DNA of 64,000 nt, from assembly GCA_900543205.1 (NCBI GenBank), contig UQQM01000001.1:1-64000 (forward strand), in the 5' to 3' direction. The notes beneath the pieces are model-generated. The model was not told the DNA's origin, did no database searches, and was given only the letters and a program-made list of their open reading frames with translations. Below are positions 17,160 to 26,816 of this stretch, piece by piece; the stretch's first letter is position 1; each line of letters starts with the position of its first letter. A program made the position numbers and the translations under genes. The stretch comes from an uncultured Bacteroides sp. GTDB lineage: Bacteria > Bacteroidota > Bacteroidia > Bacteroidales > UBA932.

Positions 17160-19019
17160 TCACCTCCCGAAATACACGAGAAGGACAGATATATCCGAGG
17201 GCGATACTCCAGAGATTCTAGAAGCCTGGGCTATCGTCCTCGGATTATATTTTTTCAGTTTTTGACGGCATTCTATGGTCAGACCCGATACTTTGTCAAA
17301 ATCGAAATTCTCAGGAATGGACAGTGTTTCCAGCCTGTGAAGCTTTTCAGCCATCTTGATTTCCCTGTCGATATAGCCCTTATACCTGATGGAAATCTCA
17401 ACGCTCTCCATAACTTCCTCAGAATATGTTCCACGTGGAACGATTTTCAGAATATCTTCAAGCTTTGTTTCCGGTCTGGTAACGAGTTCGGCAACCTTCT
17501 TTGACTCGGAAATCGCAGAAGAACCCACGGACTCCAGATAAGGATTAGCCTTGGAAGCGGTAATCAGTTTAGTCTCGCAATACTCCCCCAGTTCCTTCAC
17601 TTCGTCGTATTTCTTCATCATGGTCGAATACCGCAGCTCGTCAGCAAGACCTATGGAATGGGACAAAGTGGTGAGACGCCAGTCGGCGTTGTCCTGACGG
17701 AGAAGAATCCTGTACTCCGCCCTGGAAGTGAACATCCTGTAAGGCTCGTCCACCCCTTTGGTCACAAGGTCGTCAATCAACACCCCGATATAAGACTGGT
17801 CACGCCCGAGAATGAAAGGTTCCTTTTCATTCAATTTAAGGTGGGCGTTGATTCCGGCCATTATTCCCTGGGCAGCGGCCTCCTCATATCCTGTGGTTCC
17901 GTTGACCTGACCTGCAAAATACAGATTCTCGATATTCTTGAGTTCAAGCGTCGGCTTCAACTGGGTAGGGTCGAAATAATCGTACTCCACAGCATATGCC
18001 GGCCTGAATATCTTCACATGCTCCAGACCCTCGATTGCATGCAGAGCCTCAACCTGGACATCGAGAGGGAGAGATGAGGAAAAGCCCTGGAGATAATACT
18101 CATTTGTGGACTTCCCTTCCGGCTCCAGAAAAAGCTGGTGGGCATCGTTGTCCGGAAAAACGCGAAGCTTGTCCTCGATGCTCGGGCAATATCTCGGACC
18201 TATTCCGTGAATCATTCCCGTGAATAGAGGAGATTCCGAGAAACCGGTACGAAGAATATCATGGACTCGGGGATTCGTGTGCAGAATATAGCAAGGCATC
18301 TGAGAGCCGCTTTCCTGGACAGAAGAAGGCAGCGGCAGAAAAGAGAACCTCTGGGGTTTCTCGTCACCGTACTGCAACGGAAAAACGGAAACATCGACTG
18401 AGGAAATATCTATTCTGGGAGGAGTGCCGGTCTTCATCCTCCCGGACCTTACTCCCAACTCAGCGAGCTGTTCGGTCAGACCGTATGACGCCTGCTCGCC
18501 GAGACGGCCGCCTTCCATCTTATGCCTCCCGATGAAAAGCGAACCTGAAAGGAAGGTTCCGGCGGTCAGGATAAGCGCGCGAGATTTGAAAATTGCGCCT
18601 GTAAGTGTACGCACCCCGCAGATTTTTGAATTCTCAAAGAGGAAAGAAACCGCAGAATCCGCGTAAATATCTAATTTACAATTACTTTCGAGAATTTCGC
18701 GCCATTTGAGGGAAAACTGTATTTTATCACACTGCGCGCGTGGACTCCACATGGCCGGACCCTTGGACTTGTTAAGCATGCGGAACTGCAGCGTACAACT
18801 GTCGGTCACTATGCCGGTATAACCTCCAAGCGCATCTATCTCTCTGACAATCTGACCTTTAGCAATTCCTCCAATAGCAGGATTGCAGGACATTCTCGCA
18901 AATCCGAGCATGTCCATGGATATCAGGAGAACAGAAGAGCCGAGCTTTGAGGCAGCCATCGCCGCCTCGCATCCGGCATGACCCCCACCAATCACGATTA
19001 TATCATACGAAGCATTCAT
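17160..19019 (-). CDS. mnmG: tRNA uridine-5-carboxymethylaminomethyl modification enzyme MnmG (GidA)
   Basis: This 619-residue FAD enzyme works with MnmE to modify U34 of certain tRNAs. Seen are the N-terminal dinucleotide-binding motif [20 protein letters not shown], the family signatures [22 protein letters not shown] (residues ~46-66; the conserved Cys is present) and [19 protein letters not shown] (near 370), and the C-terminal helical MnmE- and tRNA-binding domain. Length is normal. Its start overlaps the stop of ybeY by one base, so the two RNA-maturation genes form a coupled pair. A second conserved block, [12 protein letters not shown], lies near residue 195. Confidence 0.97.
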   Translation of the reverse strand: MNASYDIIVIGGGHAGCEAAMAASKLGSSVLLISMDMLGFARMSCNPAIGGIAKGQIVREIDALGGYTGIVTDSCTLQFRMLNKSKGPAMWSPRAQCDKIQFSLKWREILESNCKLDIYADSAVSFLFENSKICGVRTLTGAIFKSRALILTAGTFLSGSLFIGRHKMEGGRLGEQASYGLTEQLAELGVRSGRMKTGTPPRIDISSVDVSVFPLQYGDEKPQRFSFLPLPSSVQESGSQMPCYILHTNPRVHDILRTGFSESPLFTGMIHGIGPRYCPSIEDKLRVFPDNDAHQLFLEPEGKSTNEYYLQGFSSSLPLDVQVEALHAIEGLEHVKIFRPAYAVEYDYFDPTQLKPTLELKNIENLYFAGQVNGTTGYEEAAAQGIMAGINAHLKLNEKEPFILGRDQSYIGVLIDDLVTKGVDEPYRMFTSRAEYRILLRQDNADWRLTTLSHSIGLADELRYSTMMKKYDEVKELGEYCETKLITASKANPYLESVGSSAISESKKVAELVTRPETKLEDILKIVPRGTYSEEVMESVEISIRYKGYIDREIKMAEKLHRLETLSIPENFDFDKVSGLTIECRQKLKKYNPRTIAQASRISGVSPSDISVLLVYFGR

Positions 19020-19441
19020 CAGAAGAACAATGCTCTCTTTGAAAGATAATAGTTCTCCTTCTCCTTCATCGCCGCGAACTCCTCCTCCGAATGGTCGTCA
19101 TAACCTATAAGATGGAGAAGCCCGTGAACTATGACACGGTCAAGTTCGTCATCGAACTCAGCCGAATAGAAAGAGGCATTGCTCCTCACGGTATCTACAC
19201 TGATGAACAAATCGCCAGACAAAACCTCCCCTTCCGAATAATCAAAGGTTATGATGTCGGTAAAATAATCGTGCCCAAGGTACTTCCGGTTCATATCAAG
19301 AAGATAGGCGTCAGAACAGAAAATGACGGATATTTCACCCAGACGGCAGTTCTCCTCCACTGCAACCGCCTTAAGCCAGGCATTATGGACAGCTCTTCGC
19401 TTGAAAAGAAAGTCCGTATCTTGAATAAAGTATCTTACCAT
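19019..19441 (-). CDS. ybeY: Endoribonuclease YbeY (16S rRNA maturation and quality control)
   Basis: The 140-residue metalloprotein carries the family zinc motif as [16 protein letters not shown] near residues 108-123; the third His is one residue further away than in the classic H-x3-H-x5-H pattern, a spacing I believe is common in Bacteroidota homologues. Upstream the protein has the usual [20 protein letters not shown] segment ([18 protein letters not shown]). It acts in 16S rRNA 3' processing. The stop overlaps the mnmG start by one base. The promoter probably lies in the AT-rich 90 bases shared with the divergent tonB gene. Confidence 0.93.
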   Translation of the reverse strand: MVRYFIQDTDFLFKRRAVHNAWLKAVAVEENCRLGEISVIFCSDAYLLDMNRKYLGHDYFTDIITFDYSEGEVLSGDLFISVDTVRSNASFYSAEFDDELDRVIVHGLLHLIGYDDHSEEEFAAMKEKENYYLSKRALFF

Positions 19442-19494
19442 CGATAAATTTTTGACAAATCTAGTAAAATATTGGATTTGATTTTAAATATTTC

Positions 19495-19502
19495 TATCTT
19501 TG
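19495..19502 (+). promoter_or_regulatory. -7 box TATCTTTG of tonB-like gene
   Basis: TATCTTTG ends 31 bases before the ATG; a TTG about 20 bases upstream (19472-19474) could be the -33 element. Confidence 0.55.
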
Positions 19503-19533
19503 GAACTCGGAAGAATATATATAATAACCAAAT

Positions 19534-20226
19534 ATGGAAGTCAAAAAATCACCTAAAGCCGATCTTAACAACAGAAGATTTCTCTTCGTGGAAATCGGAC
19601 TTGTTGTAGCCCTTGGTGTCCTGCTCGTAGGATTCGAGTGGACAAGCAAGGAGAAGAAGGAGGCAACGCTCGTGGCCGACACTGTGGAAATCATCGAGGA
19701 AGAAATCATCCCCATCACACAGCAGGAAACCACCCCTCCGCCTCCGGAAGTTCCCAAGATTCCCGTTCTTTCAGACCAGATCGAAATTGTCGATGACGAC
19801 ATCCAGATTGAGGACAGCTTCATCAACCTCGAGTACGATGCCAACGTCGGAGTTGAGATTATGGACTATGTAGAGGACGTAGAGGAAGAGGTAGTTGAAG
19901 AGGAGGCCATTCCTTTCCAGCTCGTTGAAGTCAAGCCTTCATTCCAGGGCGGTGACGCCAACACTTTCTCAAGGTGGGTTGCAGAGAACCTCGAGTACCC
20001 TGAAATCGCAAAGGAAAACGGAGTTTCAGGACGAGTAATGCTTGAGTTCACTGTGGGACCTGACGGAAAGGTATCAAACGTAAGAGTTCTCCGTGGAGTT
20101 GACCCTTCACTCGATGCAGAGGCTGTACGTGTAGTTTCAAGCTCACCCAAGTGGGAGCCCGGCCGCCAGAGAGACCGCGCAGTAAAGGTAACCTACACCT
20201 TCCCTGTGATTTTCCAGCTGAGATAA
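19534..20226 (+). CDS. TonB family energy-transducing protein
   Basis: The 230-residue protein has one N-terminal transmembrane helix (residues ~17-37, FVEIGLVVALGVLLVGF), a periplasmic linker with a short proline block (TPPPPEVPKIP) and long acidic stretches, and a C-terminal TonB domain (YPEIAKENGVSGRVMLEFTV ... SSPKWEPGRQRDRAVKVTYTFPV). It would couple the proton-motive force via ExbB/ExbD to TonB-dependent outer-membrane transporters. No exbB/exbD genes are adjacent, although a very short ExbB-like protein lies 2 kb downstream. Bacteroidota carry many TonB paralogues, so I give no symbol. It has its own promoter box and terminator and so is monocistronic. Confidence 0.92.
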   Translation: MEVKKSPKADLNNRRFLFVEIGLVVALGVLLVGFEWTSKEKKEATLVADTVEIIEEEIIPITQQETTPPPPEVPKIPVLSDQIEIVDDDIQIEDSFINLEYDANVGVEIMDYVEDVEEEVVEEEAIPFQLVEVKPSFQGGDANTFSRWVAENLEYPEIAKENGVSGRVMLEFTVGPDGKVSNVRVLRGVDPSLDAEAVRVVSSSPKWEPGRQRDRAVKVTYTFPVIFQLR

Positions 20227-20248
20227 AGAAACATTTATCTATATTGGC

Positions 20249-20278
20249 AAGGCCGTCCATACCGGATGGCCTTTTTTC
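20249..20278 (+). terminator. Rho-independent terminator of tonB-like gene
   Basis: The arms AAGGCCGTCC / GGATGGCCTT (20249-20258 / 20264-20273) are followed by a T run. Confidence 0.85.
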
Positions 20279-20375
20279 GACTGGATGAACTTCAAATTTT
20301 CAAAAAAATGTAGAATTCAACACCGTTTGATGAAAAACTTCAGCAGATGTATATAAACCGTAACAAGAAGAATTT

Positions 20376-21557
20376 ATGGAAAACAAAAGGGAAGAAAAAG
20401 CTGTGTTCGTCGGAATAATCAGACCTGAAGACGACGAGCGCAAGATAATGGAATACCTCGACGAACTGGAGTTTCTTGCCGAGACTGCAGGAGCTGTCGG
20501 GGACAGGAAGTTCGTCCAGAGAGTGGACAAACCTGAAAAGGCCACATACATCCGAAGCGGAAAGCTCGAGGAAATCGCCACATACTGCGAAGAAAACGGC
20601 ATAAACTATGTCATATTCGACGATGAGCTCACAGGTATGCAGCAGCGCAACATAGAAAAGGTCATAAAATGTTCCGCAGTCATCGACAGAACCAGTCTCA
20701 TCCTTGAAATATTCTCACAGAGGGCGAAGACCGCATACGCGAAGACCCAGGTCGAACTGGCAAGATACAACTACATGCTCCCCCGCCTCGCAGGCATGTG
20801 GACCCACCTTGAAAGGCAGAGGGGCGGAGTAGGAACTCGTGGAGGAATGGGCGAAACCCAGATAGAAGTTGACAGGAGAATAGTCAGGGAAAGAATATCC
20901 AAACTGAAAGAGGAACTCAAGAGGATAGACAGGCAGATGGCCACGCAGAGAGGCAACAGGGGCAGCCTTGTACGCCTGTCGCTCGTAGGCTACACCAATG
21001 TCGGAAAATCCACGCTGATGAACCTGCTGTCCAAATCCGACGTGTTCGCGGAAAACAAACTGTTCGCCACGCTCGACACAACTGTCAGAAAGGTCGTTCT
21101 AGGGAATGTGCCGTTCCTTTTGAGCGATACAGTGGGATTTATCAGAAAACTGCCTACACAGCTCATAGAAGCCTTTAAAAGCACCCTTGACGAGGTGCGT
21201 GAGGCCGACATCCTGCTGCATGTGGTGGACATTTCCCATCCTGACTATGAGGAGCAGATGGAGGTGGTGGACAAAACTCTGAAGGACATTTCGGCTTCGG
21301 ACAAACCTATATACGTAATTTTCAATAAAATAGATGCTTACGAAGCCGAACCTTACGACCAGTTCTCGATGACCCCCAGAACCGAGAAGAATTTCAGTCT
21401 GGATGAAGTCAAAAGCAAATGGAGGGAAAGGAACATCCCCTGCATATTCATCTCCGCCACCGAAAAGAAGGGAATCGACAAGCTCAAGGACGACCTCTAC
21501 AAGATGGTAGCCGAAATACATGCCGGCCGTTATCCCTTCAACAACTTCCTCTGGTAA
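20376..21557 (+). CDS. hflX: GTPase HflX
   Basis: This 393-residue ribosome-associated GTPase splits stalled or heat-damaged ribosomes. It has the N-terminal HflX domain (FLAETAGAVGDRKFVQRVDK and the glycine-rich ERQRGGVGTRGGMGETQIEV near residues 145-170), a coiled coil, and the G domain with G1 GYTNVGKST near residue 205, G3 DTVGF near 250 and G4 NKID near 315. The length is typical of a Bacteroidota HflX. Its last 28 bases overlap, tail to tail, the 3' end of the convergent LytTR gene. Confidence 0.95.
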   Translation: MENKREEKAVFVGIIRPEDDERKIMEYLDELEFLAETAGAVGDRKFVQRVDKPEKATYIRSGKLEEIATYCEENGINYVIFDDELTGMQQRNIEKVIKCSAVIDRTSLILEIFSQRAKTAYAKTQVELARYNYMLPRLAGMWTHLERQRGGVGTRGGMGETQIEVDRRIVRERISKLKEELKRIDRQMATQRGNRGSLVRLSLVGYTNVGKSTLMNLLSKSDVFAENKLFATLDTTVRKVVLGNVPFLLSDTVGFIRKLPTQLIEAFKSTLDEVREADILLHVVDISHPDYEEQMEVVDKTLKDISASDKPIYVIFNKIDAYEAEPYDQFSMTPRTEKNFSLDEVKSKWRERNIPCIFISATEKKGIDKLKDDLYKMVAEIHAGRYPFNNFLW

Positions 21558-22261
21558 AAAGTCCTTACATTCTCTCTATGGCTGCGTGACAGGGGCAGAC
21601 TCAACTGCCCCAGTTTCACGCTGTCGGACGTAATCTCGTCTATCGCGTCCTTTCTGACAAGATAGGAACGATGTACTCGGATAAAAGGTTCTCCCAAAAT
21701 ATCCTCCCATCGGGATATTGAAGTCTTGTTCCTGAACCTCTTCCCCCCTGCAAGGACCACATTCGTTACAGTATCGTTGGACTCGACGTAAAGAATATCG
21801 GCAACATCCACCCTTACCTTGGACCTGTCTGAAAAGAAAGTGACGGACAATTCCTTATCAGGGAATTTCCTTACTAGCCAAGACCACAGGAAACCGTTCA
21901 ACAATATGAAGAAAGTGTCCACTATAACTATGAAAAAAGGATTGACCAATATGTCAGGCATGTCCGACCAGCGCTCCAAATCCTGAAACGCGCCTCTCAT
22001 CCAAAGTACCACGGAATGAGCAGAAAGCGTAAGTAGAATCTCAAGCACAATGACTGCCAGGCCGACATATACCATATCCAACGGCACCCGGGACGCGTCA
22101 AGTCTCATCCTATGGTGAAGATACAGGGCAAGGAACATTCCAGGAAGAAAGAAACTCGCCATGAACAGCGACTCGACGAAAGTGTAGCCGAGACTTTTTA
22201 CCACGGATGATATCATGAACAGCGCGGCGACCCAGTACACCGCCATGATTAGCTTTCTCAT
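21530..22261 (-). CDS. Membrane-bound LytTR-family transcriptional regulator
   Basis: The 243-residue protein has four predicted membrane helices in the first ~130 residues (for example AVYWVAALFMISSVVKSLGY and VIVDTFFILLNGFLWSWLV) and a C-terminal LytTR DNA-binding domain (about 145-240: KVRVDVADILYVESNDTVTN, GEPFIRVHRSYLVRKDAIDE, LPLSRSHRENVRTFYQ). It lacks a receiver domain, so it is a one-component membrane sensor-regulator of the kind frequent in Bacteroidota. The ligand and targets are unknown. It is divergent from the short ExbB-like gene, and the ~148-base shared region may carry its own sites. Its 3' end overlaps hflX by 28 bases. Confidence 0.88.
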   Translation of the reverse strand: MRKLIMAVYWVAALFMISSVVKSLGYTFVESLFMASFFLPGMFLALYLHHRMRLDASRVPLDMVYVGLAVIVLEILLTLSAHSVVLWMRGAFQDLERWSDMPDILVNPFFIVIVDTFFILLNGFLWSWLVRKFPDKELSVTFFSDRSKVRVDVADILYVESNDTVTNVVLAGGKRFRNKTSISRWEDILGEPFIRVHRSYLVRKDAIDEITSDSVKLGQLSLPLSRSHRENVRTFYQRKLLKG

Positions 22262-22299
22262 GTCGTAAAATTAGTCAATATCCTCAGTATTCGGCTGCG

Positions 22300-22307
22300 C
22301 AAAAGTA
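22300..22307 (-). promoter_or_regulatory. -7 box TACTTTTG of the LytTR gene
   Basis: Minus-strand TACTTTTG matches TAnnTTTG and ends 38 bases before the LytTR ATG. Confidence 0.5.
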
Positions 22308-22409
22308 CGTAAGAGGGGTTTCGGATATGAGAATGGGGATTCTACATTGCCTGTAAGGAAAAAGATATATACCTTGCCTGACACAAGTCAAACCAAAATC
22401 TTCTGATCT

Positions 22410-22721
22410 ATGTTCAAATTTTTCATTGAGGGCGGCCCCGTTTTCATGGCCATACTCACGGTCATCCTGGTAGCAATGTTCTTCGCCGCATGGAAAGCTC
22501 CGCGCTGGGTCAAGGAAACCGGCGCGTGCGCCCTTGCATTCGGAATATTCTCCAGCATGCTCGGCGTAATTCAGATGCTTGACGCTGTTCAGCAAGTCGG
22601 TGAAATAAGCACCGCAGTATTGTGCGGAGGATTCAAGGTTACGCTGATTCCGACCATATACGGGATGATCATCTACATGATTTCATTGATCATCCGTATC
22701 TCGGAGAAGCCAAGAGTATGA
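22410..22721 (+). CDS. Short MotA/TolQ/ExbB proton-channel-like membrane protein
   Basis: The 103-residue protein resembles the core of ExbB/TolQ: an N-terminal FFIEGGPVFMAILTVILVAM like the first helix, then FGIFSSMLGVIQMLDAVQQV and a last pair of helices around FKVTLIPTIYGMIIYMISLI. Canonical ExbB/TolQ are around twice as long; the large cytoplasmic loop between helices 1 and 2 is absent here. It is divergent from a membrane LytTR regulator, which suggests that the regulator controls it. No ExbD partner is adjacent. Its exact function, and whether it makes a channel alone, cannot be told from sequence. Confidence 0.8.
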   Translation: MFKFFIEGGPVFMAILTVILVAMFFAAWKAPRWVKETGACALAFGIFSSMLGVIQMLDAVQQVGEISTAVLCGGFKVTLIPTIYGMIIYMISLIIRISEKPRV

Positions 22722-22754
22722 AAAAAGAAGGCGAACCCGAAAGAGTCCGCCTTC
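22721..22754 (-). terminator. Terminator of the ruvB-frdA-frdB direction
   Basis: On the minus strand the arms GAAGGCG / CGCCTTC (22754-22748 / 22733-22727) with a 14-base loop are followed by TTTTTT. It begins 20 bases after the frdB stop. Confidence 0.75.
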
Positions 22755-22773
22755 AATTATGCTGTAAAACGAA

Positions 22774-23553
22774 TTACTCCGAGAACTTGGCCTTGAGGAA
22801 TTCGCGGTTCAGACGGGCGATGTGGGCTACGGTGATGCCCTTAGGGCACTCCAGCTCGCACGCGCGGGTATTGGTGCAGTTGCCGAAACCGAGCTCGTCC
22901 ATCTTTGCAACCATCGCACGTGCCCTCTTTGCGGCCTCAGGACGGCCCTGGGGAAGCAGAGCGAGCGAACTTACCCTGGCGGCCACGAAGAGCATTGCAG
23001 AGCCGTTCTTGCAGGTTGCAACGCATGCACCGCAACCAACGCATGCAGCCGCATCCATGCTTTCCTCAGCCTTGTCGTGAGGTATGAGTATGTTGTTGGC
23101 GTCCTGCGCGGAACCGGTACGGACTGAAATGAATCCTCCGGCCTGCAGAATCTTGTCGAAAGCCCTGCGGTCCACCACGAGGTCCTTGATTACGGGGAAA
23201 GCTGCGCTCCTCCAAGGCTCCACGGTAATCGTAGCTCCGTCCTTGAAATGCCTCATGAAAAGCTGGCAGGTGGTCACATGGTCGTCGGGACCATGAGCAC
23301 GTCCGTCGATATAGAGTGAGCAGGCTCCGCAGATACCCTCGCGGCAATCATGATCGAAAGACACCGGGCCGCTGCTTTCGCATCCGCGGTCCACGGCAAC
23401 AGGGTCGCAGCCTTCGCGGATCAGCTGTTCGTTGAGAATATCGAGCATCTCCAGGAAGGACGCGTCCTCCTCTATTCCGGAAATATGATAGGTTTCAAAA
23501 TGGCCCTTGGCCTTGGCGTTCTTCTGACGCCATATTTTCAAATTGAATTCCAT
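22774..23553 (-). CDS. frdB: Fumarate reductase / succinate dehydrogenase iron-sulfur subunit
   Basis: The 259-residue subunit relays electrons between quinone and the flavoprotein. Cysteine clusters for all three centres are visible: the [2Fe-2S] ligands in [16 protein letters not shown] plus the Cys of VTTCQLF (residues ~70-105), the [4Fe-4S] set [11 protein letters not shown] near 160, and the [3Fe-4S]-type set in [16 protein letters not shown] near 225. The sequence type is the Bacteroidota complex II used as fumarate reductase in anaerobes. It follows frdA by five bases and is followed by a terminator. No membrane cytochrome b subunit gene is adjacent. Confidence 0.95.
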   Translation of the reverse strand: MEFNLKIWRQKNAKAKGHFETYHISGIEEDASFLEMLDILNEQLIREGCDPVAVDRGCESSGPVSFDHDCREGICGACSLYIDGRAHGPDDHVTTCQLFMRHFKDGATITVEPWRSAAFPVIKDLVVDRRAFDKILQAGGFISVRTGSAQDANNILIPHDKAEESMDAAACVGCGACVATCKNGSAMLFVAARVSSLALLPQGRPEAAKRARAMVAKMDELGFGNCTNTRACELECPKGITVAHIARLNREFLKAKFSE

Positions 23554-23558
23554 CGGAC

Positions 23559-25505
23559 TTAGTCTTTGTAATTTCTGGTGGCAACCTTTATAAACTCATA
23601 CTTGAGAGGCTCCTTGTGGAGTTCAGGCTCCTTGCCTTCCCCCTTGTACTCCCAGGCTGCGACATACATGAAGTGCTCGTCGTCACGCTTCGCCTCGCCT
23701 TCCTCGGTCTGGCTCTCCACACGGAAATGTCCTCCGCAGGATTCCTCGCGGTGCAGGGCGTCGCGGGCCATCAGCTCTCCTATCTCGAAGAAATCCTCAA
23801 GCCTCAGGGCCTTCTCGAGCTCCTGGTTGAACTCATACTGGGTTCCGGGAACCTTTACGTTCTTGTAGAAATCCTCCTTGAGAGCCTGTATCTCCTTGAT
23901 TGCCTTCTTCAGACCGGCTTCCTCACGGGCCATTCCCACATACTCCCACATGATGTGTCCGAGCTGCTTGTGGATGGAATCCACGGTCTTGGTTCCGTTG
24001 ATTGCGAAGAGTCTGTCTATGCGTGCCTGAACGGCCTTCTCGGCCTCGTTGAACTCCTTGGTGTTGACATCGGTCTTGGGCTCCGCGAACTTCTTCGAGA
24101 GGTAGTCGCCGATGGTGATGGGCAGGATGAAATATCCGTCAGCCAGACCCTGCATGAGGGCTGAAGCGCCGAGACGGTTTCCGCCGTGGTCGGAGAAGTT
24201 GGCCTCGCCTATTGCATACAGACCGGGGATGGTGGTCTGGAGGTCGTAGTCAACCCAGATACCTCCCATGGTATAGTGGATTGCAGGATAAATCATCATA
24301 GGCTCCTTCCAGGGGGATGAGGCGGTAATCTTCTCGTACATGTCGAAAAGGTTGCCGTAACGCTCCGCCACCCTCTTGTGCCCGAGGCGGTTGATTGCAT
24401 CGGCGAAGTCGAGGAATACGGCCTTTCCTGTCTCGTTCACGCCGAAGCCGGCGTCGCAGCGCTCCTTGGCGGCACGTGAAGCCACATCACGGGGCACGAG
24501 GTTACCGAATGCGGGATAGCGGCGCTCGAGATAGTAGTCGCGGTCCTCTTCGGGAATCTGCGAAGCCTTTATCTGATGCTTGCGAAGCTTCTCCACGTCC
24601 TCTTTCTTCTTGGGCACCCAGATGCGTCCGTCGTTACGCAGGGACTCGCTCATAAGGGTGAGCTTGCACTGCTGCTCTCCGTGAACGGGAATACAGGTGG
24701 GGTGAATCTGGGCGAAGCAGGGATTTGCGAAATACGCTCCCTTCTTGTAGCACTGCAGAGCGGCAGAACCGTTGCTGTTCATGGCGTTGGTGGACAGGAA
24801 ATAGGTATTTCCATAGCCTCCGGTGGCGATGACCACGGCGTGGGCTCCGAACCTCTCGAGCTGTCCGGTGACAAGATTGCGGGTGATGATACCCTTCGCC
24901 TGACCGTTGACGATCACGAGATCGAGCATTTCATGGCGGGGATAGGACTTCACGGTTCCGTTCGCTATCTCCTTGTTGAGCGCGGCGTATGCGCCGAGAA
25001 GGAGCTGCTGTCCGGTTTGACCGCGGGCGTAGAAAGTACGGCTGACCTGGACTCCTCCGAACGAGCGGTTCGCCAGATATCCGCCGTATTCACGGGCGAA
25101 GGGAATTCCCTGGGCGACACACTGGTCGATGATGGCGGCGCTCACCTCGGCCAGACGGTAGACGTTGGCTTCGCGCGCGCGGTAGTCTCCTCCCTTGATG
25201 GTGTCGTAGAACAGACGGTAGACGGAGTCGTTGTCGTTCTGGTAGTTCTTCGCGGCATTGATACCTCCCTGGGCTGCAATGGAGTGAGCACGGCGAGGGG
25301 AATCGCTGATGCAGAAGATTTTGACGTTGTAGCCGAGTTCACCGAGTGATGCAGCTGCGGATGCGCCTCCGAGACCTGTACCCACTACAATGATTTCAAG
25401 CTTTCTCTTGTTGTTGGGACTCACGAGATGGATTTCCGCCTTGCGCTTGGTCCATTTGTTCTCAAGCGGTCCTTCCGGGATTTTTGAAATTAACTTGTCA
25501 GACAT
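23559..25505 (-). CDS. frdA: Fumarate reductase / succinate dehydrogenase flavoprotein subunit
   Basis: This 648-residue catalytic subunit interconverts fumarate and succinate using covalently bound FAD. Visible are the dinucleotide fold [21 protein letters not shown] near residue 36, the FAD-attachment context [20 protein letters not shown], the catalytic region [16 protein letters not shown], and [25 protein letters not shown] with the active-site HYTMGG. The C-terminal helical domain follows. C-rich third positions suggest strong expression. Only 20 bases separate it from the ruvB stop upstream, leaving no room for the cytochrome b subunit gene usually found at this place in Bacteroides, so it may be read through from ruvB. 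Confidence 0.96.
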   Translation of the reverse strand: MSDKLISKIPEGPLENKWTKRKAEIHLVSPNNKRKLEIIVVGTGLGGASAAASLGELGYNVKIFCISDSPRRAHSIAAQGGINAAKNYQNDNDSVYRLFYDTIKGGDYRAREANVYRLAEVSAAIIDQCVAQGIPFAREYGGYLANRSFGGVQVSRTFYARGQTGQQLLLGAYAALNKEIANGTVKSYPRHEMLDLVIVNGQAKGIITRNLVTGQLERFGAHAVVIATGGYGNTYFLSTNAMNSNGSAALQCYKKGAYFANPCFAQIHPTCIPVHGEQQCKLTLMSESLRNDGRIWVPKKKEDVEKLRKHQIKASQIPEEDRDYYLERRYPAFGNLVPRDVASRAAKERCDAGFGVNETGKAVFLDFADAINRLGHKRVAERYGNLFDMYEKITASSPWKEPMMIYPAIHYTMGGIWVDYDLQTTIPGLYAIGEANFSDHGGNRLGASALMQGLADGYFILPITIGDYLSKKFAEPKTDVNTKEFNEAEKAVQARIDRLFAINGTKTVDSIHKQLGHIMWEYVGMAREEAGLKKAIKEIQALKEDFYKNVKVPGTQYEFNQELEKALRLEDFFEIGELMARDALHREESCGGHFRVESQTEEGEAKRDDEHFMYVAAWEYKGEGKEPELHKEPLKYEFIKVATRNYKD

Positions 25506-25525
25506 TGCAATATTGTTATCTGTTT

Positions 25526-26551
25526 TTAAAATAGTGTCGCTTCTCCTGCAGCTGCGGACGCATGCTCAAGTCCGAGATGGCTATAGGACAGGTCTGTGGC
25601 TATCCTGCCTCTCTGCGTCCGAACTATGAAGCCTTCCTTTATCAGGAAGGGTTCGTAAACCTCCTCGTATGTGCCCTGGTCCTCCCCTATCGCGGTGGCG
25701 ATGGTGTTGGCTCCGACGGGTCCGCCCTTGAAGGTGCTGATTATTGTCCTCAATATCTTGTTGTCTATCGAATCAAGCCCCCTTGTGTCTATCTTGAGCT
25801 TGTCGAGCGCATATTTCGCAATCTTCAGGTCGATATGTCCGTCACCCTTGACCTGGGCGAAGTCCCTGACCCTCTTAAGCAGGGAGTTCGCGATTCGGGG
25901 GGTGCCCCGGCTCCGCATGGCTATCTCGCGGGCGGCCTCGTCCTCTATCCCTACGTCCAGAATCCCGGCGCTGCGTCTCACTATGCGCACAAGGTCACCG
26001 GTATCATAGTATTCAAGCGCGCAGTTGATGCCGAACCTGGCCCTGAGGGGCGCAGTAAGCAGACCGGACCTGGTGGTAGCCCCCACAAGGGTGAAAGGGT
26101 TCAGGGCGATTCTCACCGACCTGGCTCCAGGCCCCTTGTCTATCATGATGTCTATCACGTAGTCCTCCATAGCGGAGTACAGGTACTCCTCCACCTCGGG
26201 CGAAAGACGGTGTATCTCGTCGATGAACAGCACGTCACCTGTCTCCAGCGAAGTGAGCAGTCCGGCAAGGTCGCCGGGCCTGTCCAGCACGGGGCCCGAA
26301 GTTATCTTGATGTTCACGCCCATCTCATTGGCAATGATGTGGGCGAGAGTCGTCTTACCCAATCCCGGAGGCCCGTGGAAAAGCGTGTGGTCCAGGGCCT
26401 CTCCGCGCATCTTGGCAGCCTGCACATATATTTTCAGATTGGACACTATTTCTCTCTGGCCTGTGAAATCTTCGAGTTCACGCGGCCGGATTATTCCGTC
26501 CAAATCCTTATCTTTGCCCTCGTTTGTATTATGAGGATTGAAGTCTGTCAT
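25526..26551 (-). CDS. ruvB: Holliday junction ATP-dependent DNA helicase RuvB
   Basis: The 341-residue AAA+ motor drives branch migration with RuvA. It shows Walker [14 protein letters not shown] near residue 63, Walker [11 protein letters not shown] near 110, sensor 1 region [10 protein letters not shown] near 160, the arginine-finger region PLRARFGI and a C-terminal winged helix ([18 protein letters not shown]). Length is typical. A perfect -7 box TATATTTG lies about 23 bases upstream on the minus strand. The gene faces away from the AT-rich candidate replication origin at 26571-26816 and is followed closely by frdA. Confidence 0.97.
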   Translation of the reverse strand: MTDFNPHNTNEGKDKDLDGIIRPRELEDFTGQREIVSNLKIYVQAAKMRGEALDHTLFHGPPGLGKTTLAHIIANEMGVNIKITSGPVLDRPGDLAGLLTSLETGDVLFIDEIHRLSPEVEEYLYSAMEDYVIDIMIDKGPGARSVRIALNPFTLVGATTRSGLLTAPLRARFGINCALEYYDTGDLVRIVRRSAGILDVGIEDEAAREIAMRSRGTPRIANSLLKRVRDFAQVKGDGHIDLKIAKYALDKLKIDTRGLDSIDNKILRTIISTFKGGPVGANTIATAIGEDQGTYEEVYEPFLIKEGFIVRTQRGRIATDLSYSHLGLEHASAAAGEATLF

Positions 26552-26570
26552 ACGCGCTTCGACAATCAGT

Positions 26571-26816
26571 TTACAAATATAACTCTTTTATTTTTATAAG
26601 TTGTTATTTATTATATGCTTGTTGAAATGTTGATAAATATTTCAATGCGCTGGTTATCAACTTATTGAAGATAATTGACAAAGTTGAAAAGATTGTTGGT
26701 TCATTGTAGAAGCATCTGTTGAAAATGTGCCGGAATATTTTTTCCACATCCGGAAGCGCTTGTTTCAACATGTTTTCAACAGTATTTTAACATAAAAAAA
26801 GCTTGGATGTTGATAA
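26571..26816. other. Candidate chromosomal replication origin (oriC): DnaA-box-like cluster next to an AT-rich stretch
   Basis: Nine nonamers close to the DnaA box TTATCCACA lie here on both strands. One mismatch: TTATCAACA (minus) at 26628-26636 and 26808-26816, and TTTTCCACA at 26740-26748. Two mismatches: TTTTCAACA at 26717-26725 (minus) and 26773-26781, and TTATCAACT at 26654-26662. Looser relatives lie at 26620-26628 (minus), 26682-26690 (minus) and 26762-26770. An almost pure A/T stretch (26571-26620) flanks the cluster and could be the unwinding element. ruvB-frdAB are read leftward and mfd through ppiD rightward, as expected for leading-strand genes leaving an origin. This is inference; no skew plot could be run. 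Confidence 0.5.
26574..26581 (-). promoter_or_regulatory. -7 box TATATTTG of ruvB
   Basis: Minus-strand TATATTTG, a perfect -7 match, ends 23 bases before the ruvB ATG, inside the AT-rich edge of the candidate origin. Confidence 0.55.

Noticed and set aside
26571..26816. Cluster of GTTGAAAA/TTTTCAACA words as chance A/T-rich sequence only
   Set aside because: Kept as an origin candidate because the words fit one nonamer pattern on both strands and occur at a gene-direction switch; chance remains the main alternative.
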